From the NCBI RefSeq assembly GCF_902141855.1, contig NZ_CABFVH010000025.1, positions 19,449-83,448 on the forward strand: a DNA stretch of 64,000 nucleotides, read 5' to 3'. This DNA is from Methylobacterium dankookense. Its GTDB lineage: Bacteria; Pseudomonadota; Alphaproteobacteria; Rhizobiales; Beijerinckiaceae. Positions 8,834 through 19,753 of the stretch are shown here, piece by piece (positions within the stretch are counted from its first letter, which is position 1; every line of letters begins with the position of its first letter). Position numbers and translations under genes: made by a program. The notes below the pieces were generated by a model. That model did no database searches. It was given only the letters and a program-made list of their open reading frames with translations, and was not told where the DNA came from.

Positions 8834-9217
8834 CGGGCGCCTCGAATCCAGTGCATACGGGGCCGCGCCCCGCGGGACGCCGCCTTGTCAGGGGCGCCTA
8901 GCATGCAGGGGCGTCCCGCTCAACGCAGGGCCGCGCAGGGCTGCGTCGCGAGCGTTGCCGGGTTGCAACAGTCGGATACGTTCGGAAACAACGGCCCAGT
9001 CCAGGTGGATTAAAGCGCGGCAGGGAATTTTTTCGGCGCGAACAGCTTAGCCTTATTTCTAAAGTTCTTCTTAGAATAAGTCGAAAGTAATCGGCGGGAT
9101 AGTATTTGATCCCCGCCTTGCGTCCTTCGGGTCGGCAGATATGGCTTCGCCGCGATACCGGCCCGAAGAGACCGGATCGGAATACGAACGACAACTTAGG
9201 ATCGTTAGGGCTCGGCC
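8834..9217. other. Divergent intergenic region, purB / TonB receptor
   Basis: This 384-bp gap separates purB from the TonB receptor. It contains an AT-rich palindromic stretch at 9052-9080, annotated separately, which stands out from the GC-rich surroundings. I see no coding sequence or RNA structure in the remainder. Confidence 0.5.
9052..9080. promoter_or_regulatory. AT-rich palindrome, candidate iron-regulator operator
   Basis: CTTATTTCTAAAG (9052-9064) and CTTAGAATAAG (9070-9080) form an imperfect inverted repeat, with TTCTAA and TTAGAA half-sites. It lies about 140 bp upstream of the siderophore receptor. Fur/Irr-type operators in alphaproteobacteria contain TTAGAA/TTCTAA half-sites, so iron control is a reasonable inference, though the spacing is not a perfect consensus. 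Confidence 0.5.
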
Positions 9218-11380
9218 ATGACAAGACGTTTCGATCACGCGCTCGCTTGCGCATTGCTGGCCGGCACCGCGCTGACCACCGCCGCTCAGGCGCAGGTTCT
9301 TGCGCCCGCTGCGAGCGAGGCCGTGACCCTCGGCGAGATCAGCGTGCAGGGCGCGAACGGAATCATCGGGCCCCAGGGCGGCGTGACCATCGGCTACCTG
9401 ACCAAGCAGACCCGCAGCGCGACCAAGACCAACACGCCGCTCCTCGACACGCCCCAATCGGTGACGGTGGTGACCCGCGAGCAGATCACCGACCAGAACT
9501 TCCAGAACCTGACCGACCAGCTCCGCTACGTGCCCGGCATCATCCCCGCACAGGGCGAAGGCAACCGCGACCAGGCGATCATCCGCGGCCAGTCGACCAG
9601 CGCCGACTTCTTCGTCAACGGCATGCGCGACGACGTGCAGTACTATCGCGACCTCTACAACGTCGCGCGCGTCGAGGTGCTGAAGGGGCCCGATTCGCTG
9701 ATCTTCGGCCGCGGCGGCGGCGGCGGCGTCATCAACCGCGTGCTGAAGGAGGCCGACGGCCTGCGCGTCCGCGAGGTCACCGCGGGCGGCGGCCAGTTCG
9801 GCGACAAGCGCGTCACCGTCGATGTCGGCGACCGCGTCAGCGACAGCGCCTTCTTCCGCCTCAACGGCGTGTTCGAGGATTCGGGCACCTACCGGCAGTT
9901 CGGCGAGCTGACGCGCTACGGCGTGAACCCGACCATGACCTTCCTGCTCGGGCCGCAGACGACGCTGAAGCTCTCCTACGAGTACTTCCACGACGACCGC
10001 TTCCCCGACCGCGGCATCCCCTCGCAGTTCGGCCGCGCCTACAACTACCGCAACAATATCCGGACCTTCTTCGGCAACCCGGACGTGAACTTCACCAAGG
10101 TCGACGCCCACATCGCCACCGCGACGCTCGACCACCTGTTCGACTCGGGCGTCGAGCTGCACAGCCAGCTCCGCTTCGCCGATTACGACCGCTACTACCG
10201 CAACACGCTCCCCGGCGGCGCCGTCAACGCGGCCGGCACCGCCGTGACGATCACCGGGTACCGCAACGAGACCGACCGGACGAACTACTTCAGCCAGAAC
10301 GATTTCACCTACAAGTTCCTCACCGGCGACATCAAGCACACCCTGCTCGGCGGGTTCGAGCTCGGCTACCAGGAGGGCCTGACCTATCGTCAGAGCGGGC
10401 TGTTCGGCTTCGGCAACAACCTCGTCTCGAGCGTGACGGTGAACCCGCTGAGCCCGATCACCCGCGTGCCCGTCACCTTCCGCAACAACGGCGGCTCGGA
10501 CGCCAACGCGCGCTACGACCTCGGCCTCGCGGCGGTCTACGCCCAGGACCAGATCGACCTGAACCCCTACGTGCAGATCGTCGGCGGCCTGCGCTACGAC
10601 CACTTCGACTTCGCCTCGCGCAACCAGAACACCGGCATCACCTATTCGCGCGTCGACGACCTCATGTCCCCGCGCGCCGGCCTCGTGATCAAGCCGCTGC
10701 CGAACCTCGCCTTCTACGGCAGCTACAGCGTCTCCTACCTGCCGAGCTCGGGCGACCAGATCGGCAACTTCACGCCGGGTCTCGTGATCGCGCAGCCGGA
10801 GAGGTTCCAGAACCTGGAGGTCGGCGTCAAATACGACGTCACCCCGACGCTCCAGCTCACGGCCGCGGGCTACAACCTCGACCGGACCAACCAGCGTCTG
10901 CCGGACCCGAACAATGCCGGCTTCTTCATCCTGTCGGGCAAGACCAACACGCAAGGCTTCGAGATCGGCGCGAACGGCTACGTCACCGACTGGTGGCAGG
11001 TCGCGGGCGGCTACGCCTACACCGATGCGCGGATCGAGAGCGCGACCTCGGCGACGATCGTCGCCGGCAACAAGGTCGGCCTCGTGCCGTTCAACTCGGT
11101 CTCGCTGTGGAACAAGTTCGCCGTGACGCCGGAATTCTCGGTCGGCGTCGGCTACATCTACCAGACCCACACCTTCGCCTCGTCGGACGACTCGGTGCGG
11201 CTGCCGGGCTACTCGCGCTTCGACCTGGGCTTCTTCTACCAGATCAACGAGTCGACCCGGGCGCAGGTCAATATCGAGAACGTGTTCGACCGGCGCTACA
11301 TCTACACGGCCGACAACAACAACAACCTCACCCCCGGCGCCCCGCGCACCGTCCGCGCGCAGGTCATCGTCCGGTTCTGA
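9218..11380 (+). CDS. TonB-dependent siderophore receptor
   Basis: A 720-residue outer-membrane receptor for ferric siderophores. A signal peptide (CALLAGTALTTAAQAQV) is followed by a plug domain (TPQSVTVVTREQITDQNF, LRYVPGIIPAQGEGNRDQ, IIRGQSTSADFFVNGMRDD), the siderophore-receptor signature, and EVLKGPDSLIFGRGGGGG at the plug/barrel transition. A 22-strand barrel follows, ending in RAQVIVRF with the terminal aromatic. The plug is most like FhuE/Fiu-type catecholate or hydroxamate receptors; the precise ligand cannot be read. No sigma/anti-sigma pair or N-terminal signalling extension is present, so regulation is probably by an iron regulator acting at the upstream palindrome. A strong hairpin follows the stop. 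Confidence 0.92.
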   Translation: MTRRFDHALACALLAGTALTTAAQAQVLAPAASEAVTLGEISVQGANGIIGPQGGVTIGYLTKQTRSATKTNTPLLDTPQSVTVVTREQITDQNFQNLTDQLRYVPGIIPAQGEGNRDQAIIRGQSTSADFFVNGMRDDVQYYRDLYNVARVEVLKGPDSLIFGRGGGGGVINRVLKEADGLRVREVTAGGGQFGDKRVTVDVGDRVSDSAFFRLNGVFEDSGTYRQFGELTRYGVNPTMTFLLGPQTTLKLSYEYFHDDRFPDRGIPSQFGRAYNYRNNIRTFFGNPDVNFTKVDAHIATATLDHLFDSGVELHSQLRFADYDRYYRNTLPGGAVNAAGTAVTITGYRNETDRTNYFSQNDFTYKFLTGDIKHTLLGGFELGYQEGLTYRQSGLFGFGNNLVSSVTVNPLSPITRVPVTFRNNGGSDANARYDLGLAAVYAQDQIDLNPYVQIVGGLRYDHFDFASRNQNTGITYSRVDDLMSPRAGLVIKPLPNLAFYGSYSVSYLPSSGDQIGNFTPGLVIAQPERFQNLEVGVKYDVTPTLQLTAAGYNLDRTNQRLPDPNNAGFFILSGKTNTQGFEIGANGYVTDWWQVAGGYAYTDARIESATSATIVAGNKVGLVPFNSVSLWNKFAVTPEFSVGVGYIYQTHTFASSDDSVRLPGYSRFDLGFFYQINESTRAQVNIENVFDRRYIYTADNNNNLTPGAPRTVRAQVIVRF

Positions 11381-11389
11381 GGACGACCA

Positions 11390-11420
11390 GGGAGCGGCGG
11401 CCGCCCGGGCCGCCGCTCCC
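11390..11420 (+). terminator. Strong hairpin after the siderophore receptor
   Basis: GGGAGCGGCGG and CCGCCGCTCCC form a perfect 11-bp stem with a 9-base loop, starting 10 bp after the receptor stop codon. There is no U-tract, so it may act as a mRNA-stabilising hairpin or a weak bidirectional terminator between converging genes. Confidence 0.65.
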
Positions 11421-11434
11421 GGATCCGCCCGATG

Positions 11435-11812
11435 TCAGAGGCCGATATAGAGGGCGGCCACCGCCCGGTCGACCGACAGGTAGAACAGGCCGAACGCGAC
11501 CAGGGCGGCGGCGGCGAATTCCACCGCGACGCTGCCGAGCGTCTGCGACCGGCGCAGGACCTCGCGGCCGAAGAAGACCGTCAGCCAGGCCACCAGCAGC
11601 ACGGCCGGCATCACGAAGAGGAAGGACAGGGTGCTCTCGACGCGGTCGAGGCCGCCGGCCGGATCGACCAGCGGGCGGATGTTGCGCACCCACGGGGCGT
11701 AGAGCGAGGCGTAGAGCGCCGTCATCCACGACAGGCCGACCGCCACGCCGAGATGGAAGGTGAAGAGCCGGTGCAGTCGCGAGAAGTCGTCGCTGGCGTC
11801 GTCGATGGTCAT
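11435..11812 (-). CDS. Small multi-pass membrane protein, unknown function
   Basis: A 125-residue hypothetical inner-membrane protein. Three or four hydrophobic segments are visible: FHLGVAVGLSWMTALYASLY, TLSFLFVMPAVLLVAWLTVFF, VAVEFAAAALVAFGLFYLSV and a short C-terminal stretch. A hydrophilic N-terminus (MTIDDASDDFSRLHRLF) precedes them. No catalytic motif is evident and I do not recognise the family. It converges on the siderophore receptor and is followed upstream by the carA end 124 bp away. Start ATG 11812 is the only good candidate. Confidence 0.65.
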   Translation of the reverse strand: MTIDDASDDFSRLHRLFTFHLGVAVGLSWMTALYASLYAPWVRNIRPLVDPAGGLDRVESTLSFLFVMPAVLLVAWLTVFFGREVLRRSQTLGSVAVEFAAAALVAFGLFYLSVDRAVAALYIGL

Positions 11813-11936
11813 CAGGCCCCCGAGAACAAAGGTCGCGTCCGCCGATGATCGTCTCGCGTCATCGTTAACGGACCGTTGTCCTGGGGATGCCAGCCGATTC
11901 GGCGTTTTCTGTGACGCCTTCCCGCTCAGGCCTGCC

Positions 11937-13172
11937 CTATTCGCCGGCGATCTCCGGCTCGGGCTTGCCCGCCTGCATCAGGGTGACGAAGCGGTCGAAC
12001 AGGTAGTGGCTGTCGCGCGGCCCGGGCGAGGCCTCCGGATGGTGCTGCACCGAGAAGGCCGGGCGGTCGGTCAGGGTCAGGCCGCAATTCGAGCCGTCGA
12101 AGAGCGAGACATGGGTCTCCACCGCCGTGTCCGGCAGGCTGCCCGGATCGACCGCGAAGCCGTGGTTCATCGAGACGATCTCGACCTTGCCGGTGGTCTT
12201 GTCCTTCACCGGATGGTTCGCGCCGTGATGGCCCTGCGGCATCTTCACGGTGCGCCCGCCCAGCGCCAGGCCCATGAGCTGGTGGCCGAGGCAGATGCCG
12301 AAGGTCGGCACCTTCTCGTCGAGGAGCTTGCGGATCACCGGCACGGCGTATTCGCCGGTCGCGGCCGGGTCGCCCGGGCCGTTCGAGAGGAAGACGCCGT
12401 CCGGCTTCAGCGACAGGATCTCCTCGGCGCTGGTGGTGGCGGGCACCACGGTGACGTCGCAGCCGGCCTGGGCGAGCAGGCGCAGGATGTTGCGCTTCAC
12501 GCCGTAATCGATCGCCACGACCTTGTAGCCGTCCCCGGCGGCGCGCCGGCCGTAGCCGCCCGACACCGCCCAGACGGTCTCGCTCCAGTCCGAGCGCTCG
12601 CGGCTCGTCACCGGCGGCACGAGGTCGAGCCCCTCCATGGGGGCGAGCGCCGCCGCGCGGGCCTTGAGCGCCTCGCGGTCGAACGTGCCCTCCGGATCGT
12701 TGGCGATCACCGCGTTGGGCATGCCGTTGTCGCGGATGCGGGCGGTCAGCGCCCGTGTGTCGACGCCGGTGATGCCGACGATGCCGCGCGCCTTCAGCCA
12801 GGCGTCGAGATGGCTCGACGAGCGCCAGTTCGACGGGTTGGTGACGGCGGAGGCGATCACCGCGCCGCGCACGCCGGAGGCCGGCGCCGCGTCGAGGCTT
12901 TCCAGATCCTCGTCGTTGGTGCCGACATTGCCGATATGCGGGAAGGTGAAGGTGACGATCTGGCCGGCATAGGACGGGTCGGTCAGGATCTCCTGGTAGC
13001 CCGTCATGGCGGTGTTGAAGCAGACCTCGCCGTCGGCGACGCCCGTCCGGCCGATGCCGAAGCCTTCGAGCACCGTGCCGTCGGCGAGCACGAGCAGTGC
13101 CGTGGCGACCGGCTCGGCCCAGGGCTCGGGCGCGGTTCGGGGTTGCGCGGGGGCGCCTTCGTCTTGCAGCAT
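11937..13172 (-). CDS. carA: Carbamoyl-phosphate synthase, small (glutaminase) subunit
   Basis: A 411-residue amidotransferase subunit that hydrolyses glutamine and passes ammonia to CarB for arginine and pyrimidine synthesis. The CPSase small-chain N-terminal domain shows FNTAMTGYQEILTDPSYAGQ, TFTFPHIGNVGTNDED and ITGVDTRALTARIR. The class I glutaminase domain has VFLSNGPGDPAA, the nucleophile loop PTFGICLGHQLMGLALGG and the His/Glu triad in SVQHHPEASPGP. Length is usual, with a ~25-residue variable N-terminus. carB is not nearby. It is divergent from yqeY, and the 188-bp gap between them should hold both promoters. Confidence 0.96.
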   Translation of the reverse strand: MLQDEGAPAQPRTAPEPWAEPVATALLVLADGTVLEGFGIGRTGVADGEVCFNTAMTGYQEILTDPSYAGQIVTFTFPHIGNVGTNDEDLESLDAAPASGVRGAVIASAVTNPSNWRSSSHLDAWLKARGIVGITGVDTRALTARIRDNGMPNAVIANDPEGTFDREALKARAAALAPMEGLDLVPPVTSRERSDWSETVWAVSGGYGRRAAGDGYKVVAIDYGVKRNILRLLAQAGCDVTVVPATTSAEEILSLKPDGVFLSNGPGDPAATGEYAVPVIRKLLDEKVPTFGICLGHQLMGLALGGRTVKMPQGHHGANHPVKDKTTGKVEIVSMNHGFAVDPGSLPDTAVETHVSLFDGSNCGLTLTDRPAFSVQHHPEASPGPRDSHYLFDRFVTLMQAGKPEPEIAGE

Positions 13173-13360
13173 CGGCGTGATCTCGCTTATGTCCGGGCCG
13201 GATCCGGCGCCTGCAATGAGGCGCGGCGGGCGGCTCCCTCGTGCGGCGCTCTTAGCGAGCGGCCGGCGTCAGGGTCAATGTGGCCCGCCCGCCTCTCCCG
13301 CTCAACACGCGCGCGACGCAGGGCCGGCACCCATTGCTTGCTGGGACAGGAGACAGTTCG

Positions 13361-13822
13361 ATGCTGCGCGCGCGCTTCACCGCCGAGATGAAGGAGGCCA
13401 TGAAGGCCGGCGAGAAGGATCGCCTCGCCACCATCCGGATGATCCAGGCGGCCCTGAAGGACCGGGACATCGAGGCCCGCGGCCAGGGCAAGGAGGCGAT
13501 CTCGGACGAGGAGATCCTCTCCCTGCTCCAGAAGATGATCAAGCAGCGCACCGAATCGGCCGCCGTCTACGAGCAGGGCGGCCGCCCGGAACTCGCGGCC
13601 AACGAGCGCGCCGAGATCGCGATCATCCAGGTCTTCATGCCCCAGCAGATGGACGAGGCCGAGACCAAGGCCGCGGTCGAGGCCGCCATCGCCGAGACGG
13701 GCGCCGCCGGCCCGAAGGACATGGGCAAGGTCATCGGCGTCCTGAAGGGCAAGTATGCCGGCCGCATGGATTTCGGAGCGGTCAGCGGGCTGGTGAAGGC
13801 GGCGCTCGCCGCCAAGGGCTGA
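13361..13822 (+). CDS. GatB/YqeY domain protein
   Basis: A 153-residue soluble protein of the YqeY family, related to the tail domain of the GatB tRNA amidotransferase subunit; its cellular role is not settled. Family features are LRARFTAEMKEAMKAGEKDR at the N-terminus, TIRMIQAALKDRDIEARG, IIQVFMPQQMDEAE and GKVIGVLKGKYAGRMDFG. Start ATG 13361 matches the family N-terminus; longer in-frame starts add non-conserved residues. The carA-yqeY-dnaG-rpoD neighbourhood is common in alphaproteobacteria. Confidence 0.9.
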   Translation: MLRARFTAEMKEAMKAGEKDRLATIRMIQAALKDRDIEARGQGKEAISDEEILSLLQKMIKQRTESAAVYEQGGRPELAANERAEIAIIQVFMPQQMDEAETKAAVEAAIAETGAAGPKDMGKVIGVLKGKYAGRMDFGAVSGLVKAALAAKG

Positions 13823-13860
13823 TAGGCTGCGGCCGATTCGCGGCGCGGGCGGGAACGGCG

Positions 13861-14232
13861 ATGGCCGAGATCATCCCCTATCTCTTCTACAGGGACGTTC
13901 CCGCCGCGCTCGACTGGCTCGGCCGCGCCTTCGGTTTCCGGGAGGTGATGCGGCACCCGACGCCCTCCGGCATGCATGCCGAGATGGTCTTCGGCGGCGC
14001 GCGCATCATGATGGGACAGGGGGCGGCGGATGCGCGCCTGCGGCCTCCGCTCGTCACGGGCACGGCGAGCCAGGGCGTCTTCGTCTACACCGACGACGTG
14101 GCGGCGCACTGCGCGCAGGCGAAGGCCGCCGGCGCCGAGATCGAGCAGGATCCCGCCGACCACGGCTACGGCCTGACCTATACCGTCCGGGACCTCGACG
14201 GGCATCCCTGGTTCTTCACGCAATCCCCATAG
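13861..14232 (+). CDS. VOC-superfamily (glyoxalase/bleomycin resistance-like) protein
   Basis: A 123-residue vicinal-oxygen-chelate fold protein. MAEIIPYLFYRDVPAALDWL, FGFREVMRHPTPSGMHAEM, GVFVYTDDVAAHCAQAKAAG and VRDLDGHPWFF give the paired beta-alpha-beta pattern; the HAEM histidine and the LDGHPW motif are typical of the PhnB/YdeY-like branch. Substrate unknown; the family includes dioxygenases, isomerases and resistance proteins. It starts 38 bp after yqeY and may share its transcript. Confidence 0.8.
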   Translation: MAEIIPYLFYRDVPAALDWLGRAFGFREVMRHPTPSGMHAEMVFGGARIMMGQGAADARLRPPLVTGTASQGVFVYTDDVAAHCAQAKAAGAEIEQDPADHGYGLTYTVRDLDGHPWFFTQSP

Positions 14233-14321
14233 GCGCCGCGCGCACGGCGCCGGGCCGGGACTCGGGCGGCCCGCCTGCGGTATAGGTTGCGGTCCGGCAT
14301 TCGCCCCAGCAGACCCAGCCC

Positions 14322-16229
14322 GTGCGTTACCCGCCCCACATCCTCGAAGAGATCCGCAGCCGCCTGCCGGCCTCCGAGGTGGTCGGGCGGCGCGTCAAGC
14401 TGAAGAAGGCCGGCCGCGAATGGCGCGGCCTGTCGCCGTTCAACGCCGAGAAGACGCCGTCCTTCTACGTGAACGACCAGAAGCAGTTCTACCACTGCTT
14501 CTCCTCGGGCAAGCACGGCGACGTGTTCACCTTCCTGATGGAGACGGAGGGCCTGAGCTTCCCCGAGGCCGTCGAGCGGCTGGCCGGCGAGGCGGGTGTG
14601 GCCCTGCCCGCGCCCTCGGCCGATACGATGGCCCTCGAATCGAAGCGGCGCGGGGCCGTCGAGGTGATGGAGATGGCCGCCCTCTGGTTCGAGGAGCGGC
14701 TCCGGTCGGGCGCCGGCGCCAATGCCCGCGCCTATCTCGACCGGCGCGGCCTGAGGGGCGAGACGGTCGCCCGCTTCCGCATCGGCTACGCGCCGGGCGA
14801 GCGCTTCGGCCTGCGCGACCATCTCGCGGGCAAGGACGTCGACAAGGATCTGATGGCCGAGCTCGGCCTCCTGGTCACGGGCGACGACATCGCCGTGCCC
14901 TACGACCGTTTCCGCGACCGGATCATGTTCCCGATCTGCGACACGCGCGGCCGGGTCATCGCCTTCGGCGGCCGGGCGATGCAGACGGACGCCAAGGCCA
15001 AGTACCTGAACTCGCCCGAGACCCCGCTCTTCCACAAGGGCCAGGGCCTCTACAACCTGCATCAGGCCCGGAAGCCCGCGCATGATCGCGGCACCATCAT
15101 CACCGTCGAGGGCTATGTCGACGCCATCGCGATGACGCTCGCGGGCCACCCCAACACCGTGGCCCAGCTCGGCACCGCGCTCACGGAGGAGCAGATCGCC
15201 CTGCTCTGGCGGCATGCCGACGAGCCGATCCTCTGCTTCGACGGCGACGGCGCCGGCCAGCGCGCGGCGCACCGCACCCTCGACGTGGCCCTGCCGATGC
15301 TCTCGCCCGGCAAGTCCCTGCGCTTCGCCGTGCTGCCCGAGGGCCAGGATCCGGACGACCTGCTCCGCGCGGAGGGGCCGGGGGCGATCGACCGGGTGCT
15401 CGCCGCCGCCAAGCCCCTGGTCGAGGTGTTCTGGACGAGCGCCCTCGAATCGAGCCCGACCGATACCCCTGAGCGCCGCGCGCGCCTCGCCGCCACCCTG
15501 CGCGAGACGGTTAACGGCGTCCGCGACGAGACCGTGCGCCGCTACTACCGCGACGAGATCGAGGAGCGCCTCCGGGGCCTCTCGCCCCGGGCGGCCGCAC
15601 GCGGCGGCCAGGGTGCGGGCGCCCCCCGGAGCGGCGGATTCCAGCGCCGGGGGCGGCCCGGCGAGCCGCCGCCCTCCCCGCGCCTGCGCTCTGTGCCGAG
15701 CGCCTCGGTCACGGCCTCGGCGGGCTTCGCGGGGGCGGCACCGGTGCGCGAGGCGGTGATTGCAGCCCTGCTCCTCGTGCATCCGCGGATGATCGGAGAC
15801 GTCGCCGACGAGCTGATGATCCTCGAATTCGAGCACCCGGACGCGCGCGCCGTCCTCTCGCTGCTTCTCGACTGCGCGGCGGAGAGCGGCGATCCGGACC
15901 AAGCGGTGGTGGAAGCGCGCCTCGCCCGGTCCGGGCTCGCGGAGGCGGCGGAGCGCCTCGTCGCGATGGGGCGTGCGAGGGACCGCAAGACGCTGGAGCC
16001 GCACGCGGATCCTGCGCTGTGCGAGGACGCGCTCCGGCAAGCCATGATCTTGCACCGCAAGGCCGGAGCGCTACATAGCGAACTCCGTCAGGCAGAGCGG
16101 GCCTTCGCTGAAGAGCCGACCGAGGCGAACTGGACCTGGCTCTGTCAGGCCAAGGAGGGGCTGGCGATCGTCATAGCGGCGGAGGCGGAGGCCGACCTGC
16201 CGGACACGACCGACTCGACTGTGCCCTGA
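14322..16229 (+). CDS. dnaG: DNA primase DnaG
   Basis: A 635-residue primase that makes RNA primers for replication. The N-terminal ribbon reads GLSPFNAEKTPSFYVNDQKQ then FYHCFSSGKHGD: of the canonical zinc ligands (CPFH...YHCFGCG) only the Cys of YHCF remains. This loss is typical of alphaproteobacterial DnaG. The RNA polymerase core follows with TLYNLHQAR-like and TVEGYVDAIAM (~264) blocks and the TOPRIM acidic motif CFDGDGAGQRAA (~304-315). A Gly/Pro/Arg-rich linker (~425-450) leads to the C-terminal helicase-binding domain. The start is GTG 14322. rpoD lies 195 bp downstream, as in the macromolecular-synthesis arrangement. Confidence 0.96.
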   Translation: MRYPPHILEEIRSRLPASEVVGRRVKLKKAGREWRGLSPFNAEKTPSFYVNDQKQFYHCFSSGKHGDVFTFLMETEGLSFPEAVERLAGEAGVALPAPSADTMALESKRRGAVEVMEMAALWFEERLRSGAGANARAYLDRRGLRGETVARFRIGYAPGERFGLRDHLAGKDVDKDLMAELGLLVTGDDIAVPYDRFRDRIMFPICDTRGRVIAFGGRAMQTDAKAKYLNSPETPLFHKGQGLYNLHQARKPAHDRGTIITVEGYVDAIAMTLAGHPNTVAQLGTALTEEQIALLWRHADEPILCFDGDGAGQRAAHRTLDVALPMLSPGKSLRFAVLPEGQDPDDLLRAEGPGAIDRVLAAAKPLVEVFWTSALESSPTDTPERRARLAATLRETVNGVRDETVRRYYRDEIEERLRGLSPRAAARGGQGAGAPRSGGFQRRGRPGEPPPSPRLRSVPSASVTASAGFAGAAPVREAVIAALLLVHPRMIGDVADELMILEFEHPDARAVLSLLLDCAAESGDPDQAVVEARLARSGLAEAAERLVAMGRARDRKTLEPHADPALCEDALRQAMILHRKAGALHSELRQAERAFAEEPTEANWTWLCQAKEGLAIVIAAEAEADLPDTTDSTVP

Positions 16230-16230
16230 T

Positions 16231-16250
16231 GCTCGTGCAAAGGCACGAGC
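16231..16250 (+). terminator. Hairpin directly after dnaG
   Basis: GCTCGTGC-AAAG-GCACGAGC is a perfect 8-bp stem with a tetraloop beginning 1 bp after the dnaG stop. A second hairpin (GCCGC...GCGGC, 16253-16268) follows. No U-tract is present, so partial termination or a transcript-processing site between dnaG and rpoD is the best guess. Confidence 0.55.
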
Positions 16251-16424
16251 GCGCCGCATTCGTGCGGCATGGTTAACAATCGGTCAAGCCTCGGGCTTGC
16301 ATACAGAACGGTAGGACGGGTGCTGCCGGAGGGTCCGGAAGCGCTACATGCATCGCGGCGCGGTTGATGCGGAGCGGCCTCGGCCCCCGTCGGCCAAGCT
16401 GCCGGACAAAACAATAGGCTGATC

Positions 16425-18419
<1,995 letters not shown>

Positions 18420-18425
18420 CGCCGA

Positions 18426-19733
18426 TCAGCCGGCCGCCCCGCGGGGCGGCCGGTTTCGTTTGGGGGCCCGTGACGGCCAGCGGCGCCAGGCCTGGACGGC
18501 CGCGAGCGCGCCGAGCGTGCCCGCCACCGCGAAGACCGCGACCAGCGCGCGGCCCACCCCCGCCTCACCGAAGACCCGGTCGTTCAGGAGCCCGACAAGG
18601 AACGGCCCGGTGCCGATTCCGATCAGGGTCGTGGCCGCGAGGAACAGGGCGCTGACCCGGCCGCGCAGACGCCGCGGCGTCAGGACCTGGATCCCGGCGA
18701 GGCCCGGCGGCCCGGTGAAGCCGAGGAGCGCCACCAGCAGCGCGAAGCCGGCCGAGGAGAGGTCGAGGCCCGGCGCCAGCCCCGTCAGCGCCGTCGCGGG
18801 CACGGCGAGGCACAGGCCGAGGCCGAGCAGCAGGGGCGCGGCCGCCTCCCGCCCCTGCCGGCGCAGGCGGTCGAGGACGGCGCCGCCCGCGACATGGCCT
18901 AGAGGCGCCGCCACGAGGACGAGAAGCCCGAGTCTTAGGCCGCTCTCGGCTGCGCTCAGGCCGAAGGCCCTGACATAGAAGGTCGGCGCCCAGGCCGTCA
19001 GCGTCTGGGACATCAAAACCGCCCCCACCGCCCCCCCGGCATGCGGCAGGTAGGCGGATCGCCGGCGTAGCAGCCACGCGAGCGCGGCATCGGAGCGCGC
19101 CGCGGCCCGGACGGGGCTCGGCGGCACGCGCAGCAGCAGCACGGCGAGGACGAGGTTCGGCAGGACGGCCAGCACGAAAAGCGCCTGCCAGGGTGCGAGC
19201 GGCGCGAGCCCCGGAAGGGCGAGGTCGCCGCGCGCGCCGAGCCAAGCGAGAGCCGCACCGCCGAGCAGCAGGGCGAAGCTGCGCCCGAGGGTTGCGCCTG
19301 CGGTGAGCAGGGACACGGATCGGCCGAGGCGCGCGCGATCGAGCCGCATCGCCATCACGGAGAGCGCGGCCGGTCCGACCACCGCCTGTCCGAGGCCGAG
19401 GACGGCGCGTGCCGCGAGAAGGGCCGCGAAGCCGCCGGCGAGGCCGCAGGCGAGCGTCGCCCCGCTCCAGAGCACGACACCCGCGAGGAGCAGGCCGCGC
19501 TGGCGCCCCCGATCGGCCAGGACGCCGACGAAGGGCAGCGCCAGCGCGTAGGGTATGGCGAAGGCCGAGCCCTGGAGCAGGCCGAGCTCCGCGTCGTTCA
19601 GAGAGAAGGCCCGCTTGAGCGGGGTCGCCACCAGGGTCAGCAGGAAGCGGTCACTGAAGGCGAGGAGTTGCGTCGCGGCGAGCAGGACTGCGAGCGCCCA
19701 GCCCGATGCCGCGCCGGAGAGGCGTCCGGGCAT
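18426..19733 (-). CDS. Major facilitator superfamily transporter
   Basis: A 435-residue inner-membrane transporter with about 12 hydrophobic segments. The MFS signature is visible between segments 2 and 3 (PFVGVLADRGRQRGLLLAG), and the N-terminal half (FSDRFLLTLVATPLKRAF, LNDAELGLLQGSAFAIPYAL) resembles the organic-acid/spinster-like group often involved in uptake of small carboxylic or aromatic compounds. Substrate not identifiable. It starts 20 bp after the AraC regulator stop, so the two probably form an operon and the regulator may control it. Its last 11 codons overlap the rpoD terminator palindrome. Start ATG 19733. Confidence 0.85.
   Translation of the reverse strand: MPGRLSGAASGWALAVLLAATQLLAFSDRFLLTLVATPLKRAFSLNDAELGLLQGSAFAIPYALALPFVGVLADRGRQRGLLLAGVVLWSGATLACGLAGGFAALLAARAVLGLGQAVVGPAALSVMAMRLDRARLGRSVSLLTAGATLGRSFALLLGGAALAWLGARGDLALPGLAPLAPWQALFVLAVLPNLVLAVLLLRVPPSPVRAAARSDAALAWLLRRRSAYLPHAGGAVGAVLMSQTLTAWAPTFYVRAFGLSAAESGLRLGLLVLVAAPLGHVAGGAVLDRLRRQGREAAAPLLLGLGLCLAVPATALTGLAPGLDLSSAGFALLVALLGFTGPPGLAGIQVLTPRRLRGRVSALFLAATTLIGIGTGPFLVGLLNDRVFGEAGVGRALVAVFAVAGTLGALAAVQAWRRWPSRAPKRNRPPRGAAG
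18430..18461 (+). terminator. rpoD intrinsic terminator, shared with the end of the MFS gene
   Basis: A perfect 24-base palindrome (18430-18453, arms CCGGCCGCCCC and GGGGCGGCCGG) is followed by TTTCGTTT. It lies 10 bp after the rpoD stop and also encodes the C-terminal residues of the converging MFS protein. Confidence 0.85.
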
Positions 19734-19753
19734 CGCTCGTCCGGCGCAGCCGC

